DNA from: Bacteroidota bacterium
GTDB lineage: Bacteria > Bacteroidota > Bacteroidia > Chitinophagales > Chitinophagaceae
Length of the DNA: 64,000 bases
Direction of reading: 5' to 3'
NCBI GenBank assembly: GCA_005800655.1
Contig: SYEV01000087.1
Span: forward strand, 1-64,000
In this document: positions 1 through 9,839 of the stretch, one piece after another
Numbering within the stretch: position 1 is the stretch's first letter
Layout of the letters: every line of letters starts with the position of its first letter
The notes under the pieces: generated by a model
The model's database searches: none
What the model was told of the DNA's origin: nothing
What the model saw: the letters and a program-made list of their open reading frames with translations, nothing else
Made by a program: the position numbers and the translations under genes

Positions 1-2154
1 TCGGAAGGCACGCTGGCGTTTATCACAGAAATTAAATTACACTTAAACCCCTTACCTGAAAAAGAAATTGGATTATTATGTGTACACTTTAATAGTATTA
101 ACGAAGCTTTACGTGCGAACTTAATTGGATTAAAATACAATCCATCGGCGAGTGAATTAATTGATCACTATATATTAGAATGTACCAAAGAAAATATTGA
201 GCAAAATAAAAATAGATTTTTTGTACAAGGGGATCCTGGTGCCATATTAGTAATTGAATTTACAAAAGCAACGCGTGCCGAAATCACAGACTTGACGAAT
301 CAAGTAGAAGCAGATATGCGTGCAGTTGGCTTGGGTTATCATTTCCCCGTATTATTTGGCACAGACACCAAAAAAATATGGACCTTACGAAAAGCAGGTC
401 TAGGGCTTTTAGGAAATTTACCGGGCGATGAAAAAGCAGTGCCAGTCATTGAAGACACAGCCGTGGATGTAGCCGACTTACCTGATTATATCCGAGATTT
501 TAATGAAATATTAGTGAAGCATAATTTACATGCGGTACATTATGCGCACGCAGGATCAGGTGAAATACATTTACGCCCTATTATTAATTTGAAAACGGTG
601 GAGGGAAACGAATTGTTCCGAACCATTGCGCAAGAAGTAGCTACACTGGTGAAAAAATACCAAGGTTCTTTGAGTGGCGAACATGGAGATGGGCGATTAA
701 GGGGTGAGTTTATAAAACAAATGGTAGGTGAAAAAAATTATGCGTTATTAAAAACGGTAAAATACACTTGGGATGCAGACAATATTTTTAATCCCAATAA
801 AATAGTGGATACCCCACCCATGAATAGCATGTTAAGGTATACTCCTGGTCAGTTTACGCCCGAATTCAAAAGTATATTTCGATTCCACCAACAGGATATA
901 CTACAACATGCCGAACAATGTAATGGCTCTGGTGATTGTCGCAAAACTCATTTGTCGGGAGGAACTATGTGTCCTTCGTTTATGGCAAGTAAAAATGAAA
1001 AAGATACGACCAGGGCGCGCGCAAATATTTTGAGAGAGTTTTTAACCAATTCAGATAAATTAAATCGCTTTGATCATAAAGAAATTTATGAGGTGATGGA
1101 TTTATGTTTAAGTTGTAAAGCATGTAAGTCAGAGTGCCCATCCAATGTGGATGTAGCAAAATTAAAAGCAGAATTTTTACAACAATATTATGACGCCAAT
1201 GGGGTGCCATTCCGTTCCAAATTAATTGCGAATTTTACAGCAGCTGCAAAACTGGCCTCCCTATTTCCTAGTTTGTATAATTTTATTATTAACAATGTGA
1301 TCACCGGGTCGATGATTAAAATATTATCTGGGTTTGCGATCAAAAGATCCATGCCAAAAATATCAAAAGTAACTTTAGAAAAGTGGTTCCAAAAAAATTA
1401 TACGTCCAACAACACAAAAGCAAATAAAAAGGTGTACTTGTTTTGTGATGAGTTCACCAATTACAATGACGCGGAAATTGGAATGAAGGGCGTTTTATTA
1501 TTAGATAAATTAGGCTATGAAGTATTATTACCTAAGCAGGTAGAAAGTGGCAGGGCTTGGCTTTCCAAGGGGTTATTAAGAAAGGCGCAAAAAATTGCCA
1601 ATCAAAATATTGAACTACTTGGAACACTAGTTACAAGTGCAATACCATTGATTGGTATCGAACCTTCGGCCATTCTTACATTCAGAGATGAATACCCTGA
1701 TTTGGCCTATGATCATAATATAGCATCAGCAAATGCATTAGCTAAAAATGCTTTTTTAATTGATGAATTTATTGCGAATGAAATTTCCAAAGGAAATATT
1801 AAAAAAGAAGCTTTCACTAAAAATACAAAGCTCATTAAATTGCATGGTCACTGTCAACAAAAAGCAATTGCATCAGTAGCTCCAACGCAAGCCATACTAT
1901 CTTTCCCGGAAAATTATAAAGTGGAAGTAATTCCATCAGGGTGTTGTGGTATGGCGGGATCCTTTGGCTATGAAAAAGAACATTATGATTTATCCATGCA
2001 AATTGGTGAATTGGTATTATTGCCTGCCGTAAGAAATCAGTTAAGTGATACCATCATTGCAGCACCTGGCACTAGTTGTCGCCATCAAATAAAAGATGGT
2101 GCCCAAAAAATAGCTTTACATCCTGTTGAAATATTATTTGAAGCTTTGGTGTAA
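1..2154 (+). CDS. FAD-linked oxidase / Fe-S protein, D-lactate (2-hydroxyacid) dehydrogenase type, 5' truncated by window edge
   Basis: The reading frame is open from base 1, so the true start lies before the window; the TTG at 292 is internal. The first residues (SEGTLAFITEI) match the end of an FAD-binding PCMH domain, followed by the FAD-oxidase C-terminal domain (HAHAGSGEIH, SGEHGDGRLRGEF), a two-cluster ferredoxin-like region with two Cys-rich motifs (around bases 919-980 and 1105-1140), and a C-terminal CCG/heterodisulfide-reductase-like domain (SGCCGMAGSFGYE). This is the GlcD-GlcF fusion layout of membrane-associated D-lactate or D-2-hydroxyglutarate dehydrogenases that oxidise a D-2-hydroxyacid and pass electrons to the respiratory chain. 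The substrate cannot be read from the sequence. Next gene is 95 bases on. Confidence 0.88.
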   Translation, partial: SEGTLAFITEIKLHLNPLPEKEIGLLCVHFNSINEALRANLIGLKYNPSASELIDHYILECTKENIEQNKNRFFVQGDPGAILVIEFTKATRAEITDLTNQVEADMRAVGLGYHFPVLFGTDTKKIWTLRKAGLGLLGNLPGDEKAVPVIEDTAVDVADLPDYIRDFNEILVKHNLHAVHYAHAGSGEIHLRPIINLKTVEGNELFRTIAQEVATLVKKYQGSLSGEHGDGRLRGEFIKQMVGEKNYALLKTVKYTWDADNIFNPNKIVDTPPMNSMLRYTPGQFTPEFKSIFRFHQQDILQHAEQCNGSGDCRKTHLSGGTMCPSFMASKNEKDTTRARANILREFLTNSDKLNRFDHKEIYEVMDLCLSCKACKSECPSNVDVAKLKAEFLQQYYDANGVPFRSKLIANFTAAAKLASLFPSLYNFIINNVITGSMIKILSGFAIKRSMPKISKVTLEKWFQKNYTSNNTKANKKVYLFCDEFTNYNDAEIGMKGVLLLDKLGYEVLLPKQVESGRAWLSKGLLRKAQKIANQNIELLGTLVTSAIPLIGIEPSAILTFRDEYPDLAYDHNIASANALAKNAFLIDEFIANEISKGNIKKEAFTKNTKLIKLHGHCQQKAIASVAPTQAILSFPENYKVEVIPSGCCGMAGSFGYEKEHYDLSMQIGELVLLPAVRNQLSDTIIAAPGTSCRHQIKDGAQKIALHPVEILFEALV

Positions 2155-2249
2155 TCCTTTGGAATGATGCCATTAACAAGGTTGGGTAAAACAATAACAA
2201 GGTCTCCCGAATTAAAAAAGAGTATCTTTCAAATTAAATATACATAAAC

Positions 2250-2678
2250 ATGCAAGAACAAAATTTCAAGAACCATCCTAAATTGGTACCCGGATTTCAT
2301 TACGTTGGACTGTTAGCAATATTGGCCTTATTAGGCGGATCCATCAATTATTTATGCCGTGCTACCCCAGAAAATAAATATTTGGCTTCTTTATTAACCT
2401 TGGCTGCATTTATTTTTGCTGTCTTATGGATTTACATTCGCACATTTCCATTAAAAGCACAGGACCGAGCTATTCGTGCCGAAGAAAATTTGCGTTATTA
2501 TGTTTTAACAGGAAAATTATTTCCTGCAGAATTAAAAATGCCTCAAATTATAGCACTTCGTTTTGCACCCGATAGCGAATACTTAGCTTTATTAGATCGC
2601 GCGATCAAGGAAAACTTATCTAACAAGGAAATTAAAGCAGCTATTCAAAACTGGAAAGCAGATCATCATAGATTATAA
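2250..2678 (+). CDS. DUF6526 family membrane protein
   Basis: A 142-residue protein with two hydrophobic segments (about residues 17-37 and 45-65) followed by a cytoplasmic-looking tail. The tail carries the stretches RAIRAEENLRYYVLTGKL, QIIALRFAPDSE and KEIKAAIQNWKADHHR, which I recognise as DUF6526, a family found mainly in Bacteroidota. Its function is unknown. It stands alone between the dehydrogenase gene and a strong hairpin terminator at 2721, so it may be cotranscribed with the upstream gene. Confidence 0.82.
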   Translation: MQEQNFKNHPKLVPGFHYVGLLAILALLGGSINYLCRATPENKYLASLLTLAAFIFAVLWIYIRTFPLKAQDRAIRAEENLRYYVLTGKLFPAELKMPQIIALRFAPDSEYLALLDRAIKENLSNKEIKAAIQNWKADHHRL

Positions 2679-2720
2679 AATATTTTTTTAATATTTTAAA
2701 GCGTAGCAAATACACCTTTA

Positions 2721-2758
2721 AAATAGCGGCTGCCAATGAATGAAGCCGCTATTTTTTT
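2721..2758 (+). terminator. Rho-independent terminator after the DUF6526 gene
   Basis: An 11-bp perfect stem (AAATAGCGGCT at 2721-2731, complement at 2744-2754) with a 12-base loop, running into eight Ts. It lies 42 bases after the DUF6526 stop codon. Confidence 0.85.
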
Positions 2759-2939
2759 TCAAAAAATGATTTAATATTAACAATCATTAGCAACATAATT
2801 CACTCGACAAACGCCTAGCGTCCTGACAATCATAAATAACCTCCCTATAGCTTGTTATATTAGTCATAAAATGATTAAATTCATTCTTCAAATTGAGGCT
2901 TGAACCAAGGGTGTTCAAGAAAAAATTCAAACAACGATT

Positions 2940-5900
2940 ATGAATCAAATGAAATTCTATTTTATCGCATTTTTACTTGTCATAACCATGCAAGTGGGTG
3001 CACAAAACCGAGTATTGGTGTTTTCTAAAACAGCTGCATTTGTGCATGGCTCCATCAAGGTTGGAAATTTGGCGCTTTTAAAATTAGGCGCTGAAAATAA
3101 TTTCAAAGTGGACACCTCCCAGGACGCTTCTATTTTTACCGAAGAAAATTTGAAAAAGTACAGTGCGATTTTATTTCTAAGTACGACCGGAGATGCTTTG
3201 GATAATAAACAACAAGCTGTATTTGAGCGCTACATACAAGCAGGTGGTGGCTATGTAGGTATTCATGCAGCAACTGATTGCGAATACAATTGGCCTTGGT
3301 ATGGAAAATTAGTAGGTGCCTATTTCCAAAGTCACCCAAAGCAACAAACAGCGAAATTAATTGTCAACGACAATACACATCCAAGCACAGCCCATCTTCC
3401 TGCGGTTTGGGAAAGATATGACGAGTGGTATAATTTTAAAAAAGCACCAGGTAATGAAGTTAAAGTGCTAATCAGCATTGATGAAAAATCATATGAGGGC
3501 GGAAAACATGGGGATAGTCATCCAATGGCTTGGTATCATTATTATGATGGCGGTAGAGCCTTTTATACTGAGCTTGGACATACAAATGAATCTTTTGATG
3601 AGCCACTTTATATGCAACATCTTTTAGGGGGTATAAAATATGCGATGGGAAATAATGTGAAGCTGGATTATTCAAAAGCAAAATCATTTTTGATTCCTGA
3701 TGAAGATCGTTTTACAAAAAATGTATTGGCTGGTGGTATGTTTGATGAACCAACTGAAATGGCCATCCTTCCTAATTTTGATATCTTAATTGTACAACGC
3801 AAGGGCGAAGTGATGTTTTATAATCACCTTAGTAAAAAAGTGACACAGGTAGCCAAGCTAGATGTTTATCACAAAACAACAGCCAAAGGTGTGAATGCGG
3901 AAGAAGGATTAATTGGTGTGACTGCCGATCCCGATTATGCAAAAAATAATTATGTTTATTTGTTCTATGCGACAAAAGATACTGCAGCCAATAGATTATC
4001 TCGATTTGTATTTAAGAACGGGAAATTAGATATGGCCTCAGAAAAAAAGATCATCGACGTAGCAACAACAAGAGATATTTGTTGTCACACAGCAGGCTCC
4101 CTTACTTTTGGACCTGATGGATCTTTATTTATTTCAACAGGAGATAATACAACACCGTTTAATCAACCAGATTCAAAATATACTTTAGAAGGTTATGGAC
4201 CCATAGATAATCGTCCAGGATTTGAGCAATATGATGGTCGCAGAGGATCAAGTAATACCAACGATTTAAGAGGAAAGGTGTTGCGTATCAAAATAAATCC
4301 AGATGCTTCTTATTCAATTCCTGAAGGAAATCTTTTTAAACCAGGTACACCAAAAACAAGACCAGAAATTTATACCATGGGCGCAAGAAACCCATATCGT
4401 ATTTCTGTTGACAGAAAAACAGGTTTCTTATATTGGGGTGATGTTGGACCAGATGCTGGTGGAGATAAGTTTGAAGAAAAAGGACCTCGTGGTTATGATG
4501 AATTAAATCAAGCACGTAAAGCAGGTTATTTTGGATATCCTTTATTTATTGGAGGCAATTATCCTTATCGACAATTTGATTATGAAACAGGGGTAGTGGG
4601 TGACTTTTTTGATCCTAAAAAACCATTAAACTTATCAAAAAATAATACGGGGTTAACTGAATTACCACCAGTAAGTCCGGCATTTATTTGGTACCCCTAC
4701 GCCATCTCTACTGAATTTCCTGAAGTGGGTTCAGGGGGACGAAACGCAATGGCAGGGCCCGTTTATCATGGCGAATTTTATCCGAAAGAAACGAGATACC
4801 CTGAATATTTCAATAATAAGCTATTGTTTTATGAGTGGATTAGGGGCTGGTTAAAAATGGTATCCATGGATGCGGAAGGAAACTATCAGCAAATGGACGC
4901 ATTCATGCCCAACACAAAATTTAATAGTCAAATTGATATTGAAGTTGGACCTGATGGAAGATTTTATGTTTTAGAATATGGTAGCGGCTGGTTTACAAAA
5001 AATGCTGACGCTGCAATTTCAAGAATTGATTATAATGGAGGCAACAGAGCGCCTAAAGCAAAAATAAGTATCAATAAATTATCGGGTACACTTCCATTCA
5101 CCATTCAAGCAGATGCAACAGGATCTATTGACGCTGACAGTGATCCACTAACTTATGTTTGGAGTTTTGGTAATCAAATTAAAACAACGAAAACGCCAGC
5201 TACACCATTTACATTTACAAAAGCAGGTGAATATGCGATATCTGTGGCAGTAAAAGATACCAAGGGTGCTGTAACAAAAAGTGAAGTAATAAAAGTTTAC
5301 GCAGGAAACGAATCACCTAAGGTGGAGGTTAATTTAACAGGTGGCGATCACTTTTATTTTCCTGGCAAACCAATTGCCTATGCAGTAAATGTAAAAGATA
5401 AAGAAGATGGATCTACAGAGAAAGGCGGCATTGACAATAAATCAATTTATGTAAAAGTAGATTATTTAAGTAGTCCAGATAAAGCACAGGTAGTAGGTCA
5501 TCAGGTGATGACTGCAATTATGGAAGGAAAAAATTTAGTGGCAACACTTGATTGTAAAGCCTGTCACAAAGAAAATGAAAAATCAGTAGGCCCAACCTTT
5601 GCAATGATTTCGGATAAATATAAAAATGATTTGAAAAATAAAACCTACTTATCCAACAAAATAATTAAAGGTGGAGGTGGCGTTTGGGGTGAAGTAGCCA
5701 TGGCTGCTCATCCTAGTTTAAAACAAGAGGAGTTAGATTTAATTGTTGATTACATTTTAAGTGTAAATAAAAAGAAAGATGTTTCCTTACCTGCAAAAGG
5801 TACTATTGCAGCAACAGCAGAAAATATGGGTGCAGGAAATTTAATGCAAATCACCGCAAGCTATACGGATAAAGGTGGTGCAGGTATTAAACCACTTAGT

Positions 5901-6335
5901 GCAACCAATAGCATTACACTTCGTAGCTCAATAATTAATATGCCAAGTAACAATGCAACCACAAGAGTTGATGTTAAAGGCTGGAGAGAACACAGAGCTG
6001 CATTTTTAAGTGGTGAAGATGGCTGGTTAGAATTTTCAAATATTAATTTAGATGGAATAAAAGCAATTGATTTCTCTTATGGCATTCCACAGCAGTTAGA
6101 TAAAGGATATGTAGTTACTTTATTCCAAGATGAGCCCACGCCTGGCAAAGGAAATAAAAATGTAATTGCTGAGCTTAAAATGGAAAATTATAAAGGGACT
6201 TTATTTAGCACCCAAACATTGCCATTGCAAAATGTGAAACCCGGTGATCATAAATTATTCTTAAAAATAGTAAGAGTCAATAAAGAAGAAGGACACCGCT
6301 TAGCGGTTATTTCCTTGAAGTTGATTCCGAATTAA
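2940..6335 (+). CDS. ThuA - sugar dehydrogenase beta-propeller - PKD - cytochrome c - CBM6-like fusion protein
   Basis: An exported 1131-residue protein with signal peptide ending VGAQ at about residue 21. In order I see a ThuA-like glutamine-amidotransferase-fold domain (about 22-235, with GGGYVGIHAATD), a glucose/sorbosone-dehydrogenase six-bladed propeller (about 250-690; GLIGVTADPDY, LRGKVLRIKINPD, GARNPYRI), a PKD domain (about 700-790), a class I cytochrome c domain with one CKACH heme site near residue 872, and a C-terminal carbohydrate-binding-like beta-sandwich. Family knowledge makes it a periplasmic pyranose oxidoreductase that could hand electrons to its own heme; whether the propeller binds PQQ is inference. 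It is a single gene bounded by spacers, with a bidirectional terminator downstream. Confidence 0.88.
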   Translation: MNQMKFYFIAFLLVITMQVGAQNRVLVFSKTAAFVHGSIKVGNLALLKLGAENNFKVDTSQDASIFTEENLKKYSAILFLSTTGDALDNKQQAVFERYIQAGGGYVGIHAATDCEYNWPWYGKLVGAYFQSHPKQQTAKLIVNDNTHPSTAHLPAVWERYDEWYNFKKAPGNEVKVLISIDEKSYEGGKHGDSHPMAWYHYYDGGRAFYTELGHTNESFDEPLYMQHLLGGIKYAMGNNVKLDYSKAKSFLIPDEDRFTKNVLAGGMFDEPTEMAILPNFDILIVQRKGEVMFYNHLSKKVTQVAKLDVYHKTTAKGVNAEEGLIGVTADPDYAKNNYVYLFYATKDTAANRLSRFVFKNGKLDMASEKKIIDVATTRDICCHTAGSLTFGPDGSLFISTGDNTTPFNQPDSKYTLEGYGPIDNRPGFEQYDGRRGSSNTNDLRGKVLRIKINPDASYSIPEGNLFKPGTPKTRPEIYTMGARNPYRISVDRKTGFLYWGDVGPDAGGDKFEEKGPRGYDELNQARKAGYFGYPLFIGGNYPYRQFDYETGVVGDFFDPKKPLNLSKNNTGLTELPPVSPAFIWYPYAISTEFPEVGSGGRNAMAGPVYHGEFYPKETRYPEYFNNKLLFYEWIRGWLKMVSMDAEGNYQQMDAFMPNTKFNSQIDIEVGPDGRFYVLEYGSGWFTKNADAAISRIDYNGGNRAPKAKISINKLSGTLPFTIQADATGSIDADSDPLTYVWSFGNQIKTTKTPATPFTFTKAGEYAISVAVKDTKGAVTKSEVIKVYAGNESPKVEVNLTGGDHFYFPGKPIAYAVNVKDKEDGSTEKGGIDNKSIYVKVDYLSSPDKAQVVGHQVMTAIMEGKNLVATLDCKACHKENEKSVGPTFAMISDKYKNDLKNKTYLSNKIIKGGGGVWGEVAMAAHPSLKQEELDLIVDYILSVNKKKDVSLPAKGTIAATAENMGAGNLMQITASYTDKGGAGIKPLSATNSITLRSSIINMPSNNATTRVDVKGWREHRAAFLSGEDGWLEFSNINLDGIKAIDFSYGIPQQLDKGYVVTLFQDEPTPGKGNKNVIAELKMENYKGTLFSTQTLPLQNVKPGDHKLFLKIVRVNKEEGHRLAVISLKLIPN

Positions 6336-6360
6336 TAATAAAGCTAAGTAGGAATTATAT

Positions 6361-6400
6361 AAAGAAGCCGCCCCGATAATTCGGGGCGGCTTCTTTGTTT
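6361..6400. terminator. Bidirectional terminator between convergent genes
   Basis: A 16-bp perfect stem (6361-6376 with 6381-6396) around the loop TAAT. The arms start with A-rich and end with T-rich bases, so it can end transcription from both sides. It shares the CCCGAT core with the terminators at 9777 and 43374. Confidence 0.9.
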
Positions 6401-6441
6401 TACGTCAAACTAATAAAATAAGTTTATATAATTTTCATAAA

Positions 6442-7863
6442 CTACACTTTATAATATTGCTCCCATCCTTTGCGTGGAGGAGCACCTAATAACATTTCAT
6501 TAGCTAACTTATTATTAGTGATCTTTTTAGTTTTTCTATCAAACTTAATGGTCGTATTTAAATGTTGCGAGATAACTCCTAAGCAAAATACTTGACTTAA
6601 TGGTCCTGCAATTTCAAAAGGCGAGCGTGTTTTTTCTTCACCCTTACAAGCTTTCAAAAAGTTGGCATAGTGATTAGAAGGGCTCACTGGTACGTCCGGA
6701 AGTTTTCCTGCCATATCTTTCGCCTTATCTTCTGGAATAATATAAAGTTGTGCACCATGTGATCCACCTTTAAAAGTTAAATCCTTGCCATAAATAATTT
6801 TACCGGGATTAAAACGAGGCGCTTTTGCTTTGCCATTTTTAGGCGGTGGGATATTTGGATCTGGTGCCATTGGATCACCATACCCTTCTGGGAATGGCGG
6901 AATATTATTTACACCATCATACCAAGTAATATCGCAAGCTGGCATCCCTTTACGCTCAGGGAACTTAAATAAAATAGTAGAATCATTAGGATAGAAGAAC
7001 TGGTTATGTCCTTCCGCTTTTAGCATACTCACTTCCGTAGGTAAACCTAAGTCCAAAAACTGATGAGCAGTATCAATAATATGCGCACCCCAATCACCCA
7101 AAGTGCCCATACCAAAATCATACCAACAACGCCATTGACCATTCACAAAATCATGGTTGTAATCATGATCCTTCACTACGCCATGCCAGGTATCCCAATC
7201 CAAGGTACTTGGAATGGCTTCCTTAGCTGGAAAACTTTTGATGCTGGTATCCCATCCATGCCAACGACGGCCTAAATTCATATGCGCAGTGATCGCGGTA
7301 ACGTCTTTAATGATTCCGGCTTCAGACCAGGCTTTAAATTGAAAATAATTCGTTTCAGAGTGACCTTGGTTACCCATTTGTGTCGCCAGATTTTTATGTT
7401 TTTTTGCCGCCTTCATCATTAATTCCACTTCGGTAAAAGTGCGTGCCATTGGTTTTTCAACAAACACATGCTTACCCAAACCCAATGCCATCATAGTGAT
7501 TGCAAAGTGGGAATGATCGGGAACACCAATGCTGACTGCTTCAATTTGACTTCCCATTTTGTCAAACATTTGACGGAAGTCTTGAAAACGCGGAACATTT
7601 GGGAACATTTTTAATACTTCAAGCGTTTGAGGACCGCCCATATCAGTATCACAAAATGCAACAAAATTTGCCAATCCTGATTCGTGGAATTTCATAAGGT
7701 CATTCGCCCCTTGATTACCAATACCAATACAAGCAAGGTTTACTTTTTCGCCAGCTTTTAACCCTGTAGAAGCCTTCGTTAAAATAGTAGGGAAAGCAGA
7801 GGCCGCTGAAATGAGCGCCGAATTTTTTAAAAACGAACGCCTTGAATTTGATTTCAATGTCAT
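6442..7863 (-). CDS. Gfo/Idh/MocA family oxidoreductase, Tat-exported
   Basis: A 473-residue NAD(P)-dependent dehydrogenase-like protein. The N-terminus SNSRRSFLKNSALISAASA is a twin-arginine signal, so it is predicted to be periplasmic and to carry its cofactor through the Tat pathway. The Rossmann fold begins at about residue 40 (ACIGIGNQGANDLMKF), with the EKPMARTF motif typical of the family near residue 135; the C-terminal half is the alpha/beta substrate domain (WDTWHGVVKDHDYNHDF, DWGAHIIDTAHQFLDLG). Members of this exported subgroup act on sugars or are glycosidases using NAD; the substrate is not evident. It is convergent with the ThuA fusion gene and divergent from the sulfatase gene at 8014. 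Confidence 0.87.
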   Translation of the reverse strand: MTLKSNSRRSFLKNSALISAASAFPTILTKASTGLKAGEKVNLACIGIGNQGANDLMKFHESGLANFVAFCDTDMGGPQTLEVLKMFPNVPRFQDFRQMFDKMGSQIEAVSIGVPDHSHFAITMMALGLGKHVFVEKPMARTFTEVELMMKAAKKHKNLATQMGNQGHSETNYFQFKAWSEAGIIKDVTAITAHMNLGRRWHGWDTSIKSFPAKEAIPSTLDWDTWHGVVKDHDYNHDFVNGQWRCWYDFGMGTLGDWGAHIIDTAHQFLDLGLPTEVSMLKAEGHNQFFYPNDSTILFKFPERKGMPACDITWYDGVNNIPPFPEGYGDPMAPDPNIPPPKNGKAKAPRFNPGKIIYGKDLTFKGGSHGAQLYIIPEDKAKDMAGKLPDVPVSPSNHYANFLKACKGEEKTRSPFEIAGPLSQVFCLGVISQHLNTTIKFDRKTKKITNNKLANEMLLGAPPRKGWEQYYKV

Positions 7864-8013
7864 TTATTTAAATATTATTAATTATGATTAACCTTTTAAA
7901 AATAACGCTTTTTTTAAAATAAACGTTTAGATTATGATAAAGGTTTACCTAATAAAAGGGAGACGGAAACTTAATTTAAATTGATTAACTTCAAAAGTAC
8001 AAATCGCTACCCT

Positions 8014-9459
8014 ATGAGAAGTATAATAAAAACATTATTATTTTTGATAATGAGTGTTGCCGGACAGGCACAGCAAAAATCAAACACGCCCAATATCGTA
8101 TTGATCTTTATGGATGATATGGGCTATGGTGATTTATCATGTTATGGAGCATTGGACATTCATACGCCCAATATTGATCGGTTGGCTAGTGAAGGAATCA
8201 GGTTCACTAATTTCTTATCAAGTCAGGCGGTGTGTAGTGCTTCGAGAGCCTCTATAATGACAGGATGTTATGCCAATAGGGTGGGTATTAGCGGTGCCCT
8301 ATTCCCAGGTAGTAAAGTGGGGCTGGCTTCCGAGGAAATGACGATGGCGGAATTATTAAAACAAAAAAATTACGCTACTGCGATCTATGGCAAATGGCAT
8401 TTGGGGGATGCCAAACAATTTTTACCATTGCAACAAGGATTTGATGAGTATTTGGGCATCCCTTATTCAAATGATATGTGGCCTGTAACCTATGATGGAA
8501 AGCCGGCTGACAGTGCAAGTAATAAATCAAAAGTGCCACAATTGCCATTAATAAAAAACAATGACAAATGGATGGAGATAAGAACATTGGAAGATCAATC
8601 TACCTTAACTGAAAGATATACAACAGCCGCTGAAGCTTTTATTAAAAAAAATAAAAATAAACCCTTCTTCTTATACTTGCCGCATTCCATGCCACATGTA
8701 CCCATTAATGCATCACCTGCTTTTAGAGGAAAAAGTAAACAAGGATTATATGGGGATGTGATTCAAGAAATTGATGCATCAGTTGGGCGTATCTTAAAAA
8801 CAATAAAAGAAAATGGACTTGATAATAATACCATTGTGATTTTTACAAGCGATAATGGACCATGGATTAATTATGGAAATCATGCAGGATCTACTGGCGG
8901 ATTAAGAGAAGGCAAGGGCACTTCATTTGAAGGGGGACAACGTGTACCAGGTATTATAAGATGGAAGGGAACTATACAACCTAATGTCGTTAGCAATCAA
9001 TTGGCTTCCACCATTGATTTATTTCCAACCATTGCTGCTATTACAAAAGCATCCTTGCCAAATAAAAAAATTGATGGTGTAAGTATTCTACCCATTTTAC
9101 AAGGCGATAAGGATGCAACACCACGAAAATCTTTTTTATACTATTATCGTAAAAATTCATTGGAGGCTGTACGTATAGATAATTGGAAATTGGTTTTTGC
9201 ACATCCTTCAAGGTCATATTTAAATCAATTGCCAGGAATGAATGGCTATCCTGGAAAAGCGCCAGAGGATGTGAATATGCCCATGGCTTTGTATGATTTA
9301 AGAAGAGATCCGGCCGAAAACTATGATGTAAAAGAGATGCATCCCGATATGGTCAAAAAACTACAAGCGCTTGCCGAAGAAGCCCGTGCTGACTTAGGCG
9401 ATGACTTACAAAAGCGCACCGGTGCTAATAACAGAGCCGTAGGAAAAATTGAAAATTAA
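8014..9459 (+). CDS. Secreted arylsulfatase A-like sulfatase (CSASR active site)
   Basis: From the ATG at 8014 the product is 481 residues with signal peptide MRSIIKTLLFLIMSVAGQAQ; an upstream in-frame TTG at 7981 would hide that signal, so I prefer 8014. It has the alkaline-phosphatase-superfamily metal site (MDDMGYGD, Asp34-Asp35), the sulfatase signature with candidate formylglycine Cys74 in VCSASRASIMTG, GKWHLGD, and FTSDNGPW. The C-x-A-x-R form replaces the usual proline by alanine, as some S1 sulfatases do. It should hydrolyse sulfate esters, probably on glycans, after modification by a maturase not in this window. Confidence 0.9.
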   Translation: MRSIIKTLLFLIMSVAGQAQQKSNTPNIVLIFMDDMGYGDLSCYGALDIHTPNIDRLASEGIRFTNFLSSQAVCSASRASIMTGCYANRVGISGALFPGSKVGLASEEMTMAELLKQKNYATAIYGKWHLGDAKQFLPLQQGFDEYLGIPYSNDMWPVTYDGKPADSASNKSKVPQLPLIKNNDKWMEIRTLEDQSTLTERYTTAAEAFIKKNKNKPFFLYLPHSMPHVPINASPAFRGKSKQGLYGDVIQEIDASVGRILKTIKENGLDNNTIVIFTSDNGPWINYGNHAGSTGGLREGKGTSFEGGQRVPGIIRWKGTIQPNVVSNQLASTIDLFPTIAAITKASLPNKKIDGVSILPILQGDKDATPRKSFLYYYRKNSLEAVRIDNWKLVFAHPSRSYLNQLPGMNGYPGKAPEDVNMPMALYDLRRDPAENYDVKEMHPDMVKKLQALAEEARADLGDDLQKRTGANNRAVGKIEN

Positions 9460-9464
9460 ATTCG

Positions 9465-9472
9465 TATCTTTG
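9465..9472 (+). promoter_or_regulatory. TAnnTTTG -7 element of the 9491 gene
   Basis: TATCTTTG matches the Bacteroidota -7 consensus TAnnTTTG and lies 18 bases before the ATG at 9491. A clear -33 TTTG is not visible. Confidence 0.5.
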
Positions 9473-9490
9473 CGCTAAATAAATAATATT

Positions 9491-9724
9491 ATGAGTGAAA
9501 ATGTAATTATAAGTATTTGGATTCTTTCAGCGATTTACTGTTTATACAAATTATATCAGAGATCAAAAGCGTCCTCTTTAGATGGCGTAACTGGATATAC
9601 ACCAGGTTTGGAGGTAATTATGGTCATCGTGATAGGCCCATTACTTGCAGTCATTGATATGTCCTTGACATGGATAAGAATTTACAAAGAGGCAGAGGAA
9701 GCAATAAGAAGATCACAGAAATAA
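9491..9724 (+). CDS. Small two-helix membrane protein of unknown function
   Basis: A 77-residue protein with hydrophobic stretches at about residues 4-20 and 40-62, joined by a polar loop (RSKASSLDGVTGYTPG), and ending in a charged tail (KEAEEAIRRSQK). I do not recognise a family. Support for it being real is its own TAnnTTTG element 18 bases upstream, normal codon use, and a strong terminator about 50 bases after its stop. Confidence 0.65.
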   Translation: MSENVIISIWILSAIYCLYKLYQRSKASSLDGVTGYTPGLEVIMVIVIGPLLAVIDMSLTWIRIYKEAEEAIRRSQK

Positions 9725-9776
9725 TAAAGCTTTGAGGCTTTTAGAAAAATTATTTTCAAAATAAGTTTTACCTATT

Positions 9777-9812
9777 AAAAAAGGGGTCCCGATAAATCGG
9801 GACCCCTTTTTT
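9777..9812. terminator. Bidirectional terminator between convergent genes
   Basis: A 16-bp perfect stem (9777-9792 with 9797-9812) around loop TAAA, A-tract on the left and T-tract on the right. It separates the small membrane protein gene (+) from the S46 peptidase gene (-). Confidence 0.9.
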
Positions 9813-9839
9813 GTAATAAAGAATAATTTTAGTTGTTTC

